The translations under genes were made by a program, and so were the position numbers. This document shows positions 59,807-64,000 of a stretch of 64,000 nucleotides of DNA, one piece after another (position 1 is the stretch's first letter; every line of letters starts with the position of its first letter). Source of the DNA: Muribaculaceae bacterium (GTDB lineage Bacteria > Bacteroidota > Bacteroidia > Bacteroidales > Muribaculaceae); the NCBI GenBank assembly GCA_009775265.1, contig VSPG01000005.1:23592-87591 (forward strand). The letters run 5' to 3'. The notes below the pieces were generated by a model. The model searched no databases. It saw only the letters and a program-made list of their open reading frames with translations, and was not told where the DNA came from.

Positions 59807-61702
59807 ATGAAAAGCCTTGTAGAAACACTCAAAGAAGTCTACACCGTAGCGCCTGCGCTTAAAGCGAACTTTAAAGAATTCAACCCCATCCTCGACGCTG
59901 TGAACGAGCGTATGGCTGAAGAAGGCCGTCCGGCGGTATCCGCCGACGAATTGCGCGAAGCATTCCGCGAGATTAATCCGCAGACACGTTTCGAACCGCA
60001 GTTCAGACTCGACGACCGTATTTTCGAGGCCGTAAGAACCATTTTCACCGTAGAGCTTCCGCCGCTTACCGAGGAGCAGAAAAACGAAGCGGCCGCACGC
60101 ATAAGAGAGATTCTCGAGCGTCGGCTTGCGCCGGATCCCGGCCATTTCTATGCCCTTGCCACTCTCGGCGAGGCATTGCGCACCGAAGGTCTGGACACGC
60201 GCGACTATGGCGGCCGAGGCGTAAAGCAGCTGCTTAAGGAAACATTCGAGGAAGACATGGCTGCTGCGTGCTACGACACCGCCCACTCTCCGCACCATTA
60301 CATCTGCCTGCCGTCGCTTCGCCCCTATGGCGAGCCGGCCCCTGTCCGTGAGAATCGTCCGGTGCGTGTGGCCATGCGTCCGCGCGACCTTGACATCGTG
60401 GATCTGCGCCGTCGTTTCGAGTTTATCCTTACATCCTCCGTGCCCGCTCCGGACGGCTGGTACGAACTTGTGAAAATCACCCCGGCGCTGAAAGCAAAGA
60501 TGTTCGATTTCCACGAAATGGGCTTTTTCAAGCTTAAGGACCTGCTGTCGGCGCTATACGGCGATGCTCTTGAAATTGAGGAACGCGGCGACGAGGAGCA
60601 CCCGAACAAGAAATTCATGCGTCTGCCCGACGATGACAAGCTACACCTCCTGCCCACGGAACTGGCGGACGACGACGAGGACGACGACGACGCCTACCCG
60701 GACGACAACCGTGTGTTCGAGCGCCCCATGCCGCGTCCCACCATCGACGGACGCCCCAAGAGCGCTTTGGAGAAATTGCTCGACTTCGCGTTCTTCCCGG
60801 CTCCGGCAGGTCGCAACGGCCTTGACATCGCCATAGGGCATCTTGCCGCCACGGCGCGTGCCGAACGATGGTACTACGGACGCATCGACCCGGGCACCAA
60901 CCCACTGCTCAAAAATTTCCTTACGCTCACGTTCGAGCGTCTTCAATATGAAGACACGGTGGGACGCAACGACCCCCGTTATGAACCGAAAATCCTCGTG
61001 GAAGGACGTTTCGCAACGTTCAATACCGGCCTGTGCGACCCTTATAACGAACCCATTTACGCCCTGTTCAAGCAGAACGAGCGCCTTTCCGACAGCCGTC
61101 CCTGGACATTCATGGCTTTCGTGGGCAGCCGCGCCATGGGGCAGTTCGACATGACGGGCAAATTCGGTGCGCGCCTGCCACAGCCGGCTCACTACTACAA
61201 CAGCACGGCCGAACTCACCTTCGACGTGCGCCGCGACATCGTAGTGCCTAATCTCGACCACTATATAGACCATTGCAACCGTCTGCCGTTCGACTTCCTG
61301 CGTTACTTCGGCCCGCAGAATTTCGACTACGACCGCCAGCGCACGCGTGAGTTCTACGAGGAACTGGCAGAGGCCATCAAGAGCGATCCGTTTGTGCTGT
61401 CGCGCATACGCACGCAGATAGAGAGCGCCATCGACGAGGCCAAAGGTCTGTTGCGATGGAACTACCGCCGCGCCATACCCATCTATTACCCGAAGGCGAA
61501 ATCGATTTCGCTCCTGCTTCCTCTTTTCCTCGGCAATGCCTCCAAGCCCAACGTGGCACTCGTCATGAGCGCCACTCCCAGCGGCGACTACGTGGCCACC
61601 ACTATCTACACCCTCGGCATGGCCTACGCAGGCGCCCGCCTGCTCTGCGGTCCCGAGAACGAATGGTTGAAAATAGGCGACGTGTTCGGTCCCATAGCCT
61701 GA
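59807..61702 (+). CDS. DUF3825 protein with LOTUS/winged-helix-like segments
   Basis: 631 residues, no signal peptide, probably cytoplasmic. The C-terminal half (about 320-631) matches DUF3825: FAFFPAPAGRNGLDIAIGHL, ILVEGRFATFNTGLCDPY, RRAIPIYYPKAKSISLLLPL and a final metal/ligand-like core. Two short helical segments upstream (GHFYALATLGEALRTEGLDT, about 108-130; AKMFDFHEMGFFKLKDLLS, about 230-250) resemble OST-HTH/LOTUS RNA-binding domains. An acidic Asp run (about 287-300, DDDEDDDDAYPDD) separates the two halves. DUF3825 often accompanies such RNA-binding domains, hinting at RNA metabolism. It lies 35 bases before uvrC and may be co-transcribed with it. Confidence 0.75.
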   Translation: MKSLVETLKEVYTVAPALKANFKEFNPILDAVNERMAEEGRPAVSADELREAFREINPQTRFEPQFRLDDRIFEAVRTIFTVELPPLTEEQKNEAAARIREILERRLAPDPGHFYALATLGEALRTEGLDTRDYGGRGVKQLLKETFEEDMAAACYDTAHSPHHYICLPSLRPYGEPAPVRENRPVRVAMRPRDLDIVDLRRRFEFILTSSVPAPDGWYELVKITPALKAKMFDFHEMGFFKLKDLLSALYGDALEIEERGDEEHPNKKFMRLPDDDKLHLLPTELADDDEDDDDAYPDDNRVFERPMPRPTIDGRPKSALEKLLDFAFFPAPAGRNGLDIAIGHLAATARAERWYYGRIDPGTNPLLKNFLTLTFERLQYEDTVGRNDPRYEPKILVEGRFATFNTGLCDPYNEPIYALFKQNERLSDSRPWTFMAFVGSRAMGQFDMTGKFGARLPQPAHYYNSTAELTFDVRRDIVVPNLDHYIDHCNRLPFDFLRYFGPQNFDYDRQRTREFYEELAEAIKSDPFVLSRIRTQIESAIDEAKGLLRWNYRRAIPIYYPKAKSISLLLPLFLGNASKPNVALVMSATPSGDYVATTIYTLGMAYAGARLLCGPENEWLKIGDVFGPIA

Positions 61703-61737
61703 CATAGCCTGCGGGGCAGCGACATTAGGAAATAATT

Positions 61738-63567
61738 ATGCCAATGCATAGAAAGTCGGCGGAGCTGATGGAGAAAATCTCCATCCTCCCCGACACCCCC
61801 GGCGTATACACATACTACGACGCGTCGGGCACAGTCATTTACGTCGGCAAGGCCAAGAATCTCAAGCGCCGTGTGTCGAGCTACTTCAACCGCACACACG
61901 ACTGCAAGCGCACCAATATGCTCGTGGCCGCCATTGCCGACATGAGCTATATCGTGGTGCCTACCGAACAGGATGCGCTCGACCTTGAAAACTCCATGAT
62001 AAAGGAGTACAAGCCGCGCTACAATGTGCTGCTTAAGGACGACAAATCGTATCCGTGGATTGTTGTCACCAATGAGCTTTACCCGAGGGTGTTCCTTACC
62101 CGGCAGCTCATCCGCGACGGCTCGAAGTATTTCGGCCCATATGCCAATACCGGGGTGGCGCACACCGTGATAGAGCTTATCCGTGAGCTTTACCCGGTGC
62201 GCACATGCCGCCTGCCCATCACCGAGGACTATATAGCCCGCGGCCGCGGACACCTGTGTCTGCAATACCACATAAAGCGATGTCTCGGATGCTGCACCGG
62301 AGCCGTCGATGTCGACACATACGGCGGTTATATCCGCAATATCAAGCAGATTCTGCGGGGCAACACAGCCGAACTCGCCGAATATCTGATGGGGGAGATG
62401 AACCGCCTCGCCGGCGAACTGCGCTTCGAGGAGGCACAGGAGCTGAAAGTCAAATACCAGCTTTTGCAGAACTACCGTTCGCGCAGTGTCATAGTGAGCC
62501 AGACAATACTCGATATAGACGTTTTCGGCATCGACGACGACGGTTCTGCCGAGCGCGACGTGTACATCAACTACATGCACGTGCGGCGCGGCGCCGTTGT
62601 GCGCAGTGTCACCTTGCGCTATCGCCGCAGCCTTGACGAAAGCCCTGCCCAGCTGCTGGCCTATGCCATGGACGAAATCAAACGCTCGCTCGGCGTGGTC
62701 TACGATGAGGTGGTGGTGCCCATGGCGCCGGAAGTGGAAATGCCCGATGTCACGTTCAGCATACCGCGCCGCGGCGACAAGGCAAAGCTGCTCGACGTGA
62801 GCGTGCGCAACGCGCGGCAAAACCGCATCGACGACCTCAAGCATCTCGAAAAACGAAACCCGGAGGAACGTCTCGAGCGCACACTCGAGCGCATGAAAGC
62901 CGATTTCCGCCTGTCGGAACTGCCGCGCCACATAGAGTGTTTCGACAACTCCAACATCCAGGGTTCCGACCCCGTTGCGTCGTGTGTCGTGTTCCGCAAC
63001 GCCAAGCCGTCGAAGCGCGACTATCGGCATTTCAACATACGCACCGTGCAGGGGCCGGACGATTTCGCATCGATGCGCGAAGTGCTCACCCGGCGGTATT
63101 CGCGCATGCTTGCCGAGGGAGAAAGCCTCCCGCAACTCATCGTGGTGGACGGCGGAAAGGGGCAGCTCAGCTCGGCTGTCGAGGCGCTCGACGACCTCGG
63201 TCTGCGCGGCACGATAGCCGTCGTCGGCATAGCCAAGCGTCTGGAGGAAATATACTTCCCCGGCGACAGCGTGCCGCTTTATATCGACAAAGGCAGCGAA
63301 TCGCTGCGCATAGTCCAGGCCTTGCGCGACGAAGCCCACCGCTTCGGCATCACCCACCACCGCAACCGACGCAGCCACAGCCAGATTTCCAGCGAACTCG
63401 CGTCCATAAAAGGAATAGGCCAGGCCACGAACACGGCTCTGCTCCGCCATTTCCGCAGCGTCAAGCGTGTGCGCGAAGCCTCCGAGGCAGAGATTGCCGC
63501 CGTGATAGGGCCGGCCAAAGCGCGCATCGTGCGCCGCGGGCTGGATGCCAAAAAATCCGACGACTGA
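61738..63567 (+). CDS. uvrC: Excinuclease ABC subunit C
   Basis: 609 residues. GIY-YIG nuclease domain at the start (PGVYTYYDASGTVIYVGKAK, about 21-40), UVR motif (about 200-235, ELRFEEAQELKVKYQLLQ), RNase H-like second nuclease domain (ECFDNSNIQGSDPVASCVVF, LIVVDGGKGQLSSA), and C-terminal helix-hairpin-helix (LASIKGIGQATNTALLRHF). It makes both incisions in nucleotide excision repair. Length is normal. Start could also be the ATG two codons later. Confidence 0.97.
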   Translation: MPMHRKSAELMEKISILPDTPGVYTYYDASGTVIYVGKAKNLKRRVSSYFNRTHDCKRTNMLVAAIADMSYIVVPTEQDALDLENSMIKEYKPRYNVLLKDDKSYPWIVVTNELYPRVFLTRQLIRDGSKYFGPYANTGVAHTVIELIRELYPVRTCRLPITEDYIARGRGHLCLQYHIKRCLGCCTGAVDVDTYGGYIRNIKQILRGNTAELAEYLMGEMNRLAGELRFEEAQELKVKYQLLQNYRSRSVIVSQTILDIDVFGIDDDGSAERDVYINYMHVRRGAVVRSVTLRYRRSLDESPAQLLAYAMDEIKRSLGVVYDEVVVPMAPEVEMPDVTFSIPRRGDKAKLLDVSVRNARQNRIDDLKHLEKRNPEERLERTLERMKADFRLSELPRHIECFDNSNIQGSDPVASCVVFRNAKPSKRDYRHFNIRTVQGPDDFASMREVLTRRYSRMLAEGESLPQLIVVDGGKGQLSSAVEALDDLGLRGTIAVVGIAKRLEEIYFPGDSVPLYIDKGSESLRIVQALRDEAHRFGITHHRNRRSHSQISSELASIKGIGQATNTALLRHFRSVKRVREASEAEIAAVIGPAKARIVRRGLDAKKSDD

Positions 63568-63585
63568 CCCGTTTTTATAATAATT

Positions 63586-63628
63586 AATACAATGCGTTGA
63601 GGAAAAGACATTTCCACAGCGTTGTATT
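63586..63628 (+). terminator. Imperfect hairpin after uvrC
   Basis: AATACAA (63,586-63,592) pairs with TTGTATT (63,622-63,628); the stem continues imperfectly to GGAAA/TTTCC. Located 19 bases after the uvrC stop. No long U-run. Confidence 0.45.
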
Positions 63629-63634
63629 CTTGTA

Positions 63635-63785
63635 AGCATACGGCACAGGAAGCATGTGTCGTAAAGTAATCGGAACAGGTACACATCTCCTACGTGCCGA
63701 GTAGTGATACTGGGTATTTAGGCTCTCATAAATAAATAGTTGAAACGTGGAGCGGAGAAGCAAGCGATTGCCTCTCCGCTTTTTC
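63635..63785 (+). ncRNA. Candidate small structured RNA ending in an intrinsic terminator
   Basis: A gene-free stretch of about 150 bases with several possible short stems (CGGCACA/TGTGTCG; GGTAC/GTGCC) ending in a strong terminator: AGCGGAGA (63,751-63,758) with TCTCCGCT (63,773-63,780) and TTTT. The terminator is far from any coding gene, which implies an RNA ends here. I do not recognise the family and see no clear promoter. Confidence 0.3.
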
Positions 63786-63823
63786 GTCCCTCCCCCTCCT
63801 CATAAAAAAGAGGTACAGAAGCA

Positions 63824-64000
63824 CAGAATGCGGTTTCTGTGCTGGTACAAAAGGACACAAGGAACAAAAGCGACAAAAGATTTTTGTCATTCACAAAATT
63901 AAAAAACCTTCTGTTCCTTCTGTCTTTCTGTCCTTATGTTTTCCTACCGCAGAATGCGGTTTCTGTGCTGGTACAAAAGGACACAAGGAACAAAAGCGAC
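63824..64000. repeat. Tandem repeat, 126-bp period, running off the right edge
   Basis: A 51-bp block starting CAGAATGCGGTTTCTGTGCT occurs at 63,824-63,874 and again, exactly, at 63,950-64,000, where the window ends. Between them lies 75 bp, part of which (GTTCCTTCTGTC) is a loose inverted echo of the block's GGACACAAGGAAC. The spacing is too long for CRISPR. Confidence 0.85.

Noticed and set aside
63824..64000. CRISPR array at the right edge
   Set aside because: The repeat is 51 bp with a 75-bp gap, only two copies are seen, and no cas gene is near.

Overview
The window looks like chromosome of a Bacteroidales bacterium, most likely a gut Muribaculaceae-type organism. The signs are high GC, a SusC/SusD locus, Mfa1/FimB-type fimbriae with DUF3575 and DUF3868 partners, gliding/type IX secretion genes (gldE, gldD), proteins with type IX sorting tails, the gene order DUF177-rpmF-fabH-era-der, and promoters of the Bacteroidetes type (-33 TTTG, 19-20 bases, -7 TAnnTTTG). 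No tRNA, rRNA or CRISPR array was recognised.

Layout. 1-5,855 (minus): a fimbrial operon (DUF3575, DUF3868, Mfa1-type fimbrillin, FimB/Mfa2-like anchor, and an accessory lipoprotein cut by the left edge). 6,135-13,500 (minus): susC-susD and two SusE/SusF-like lipoproteins, with no glycoside hydrolase in view. 14,071-15,993: a PKD-domain protein with a type IX tail. 16,094-18,751: an AT-rich, probably imported DpnII-type restriction-modification cassette (GATC). 18,884-36,951: mostly core genes: gldE-gldD-PPTase, upp, panB, DUF3822, rsmD, hflX, MscS channel, the mscL-aroK-alanine dehydrogenase-like-rnhA operon, rpsA, DUF4919, META lipoprotein, secG, U32 peptidase and rsmF. 37,043-38,680: a decaying islet with a small membrane protein, an ORF6N protein and a MerR regulator broken by a nonsense codon. 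38,689-50,676: der, era, fabH, rpmF, DUF177, an AlbA_2 protein with mtnN, tcdA, a nucleotidyltransferase, and the rlmN-pdxA-agcS operon. 50,891-59,513 (minus): a 2,607-residue secreted subtilisin-family protease and a small lipoprotein resembling PrcB, each behind a copy of the same roughly 95-bp promoter block. 59,807-63,567: a DUF3825 protein and uvrC. The right end holds a candidate small RNA and the start of a tandem repeat with a 126-bp period.

Points of interest. (1) Two copies of a small non-autonomous transposable element (218 and 311 bp) share 33-bp terminal inverted repeats and a TTA duplication. They differ by exactly one 93-bp module that has its own 11-bp inverted repeats. One copy supplies the stop codon of DUF3822 and separates it from rsmD. 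(2) An 8-G run fills part of the susC promoter spacer, and a 9-G run lies upstream of the fimbrial operon; both could be phase-variable. (3) The subtilase and PrcB-like lipoprotein pair, with duplicated promoter and palindrome, recalls the dentilisin complex of Treponema. All functions are inferred by reading; no database search was run.
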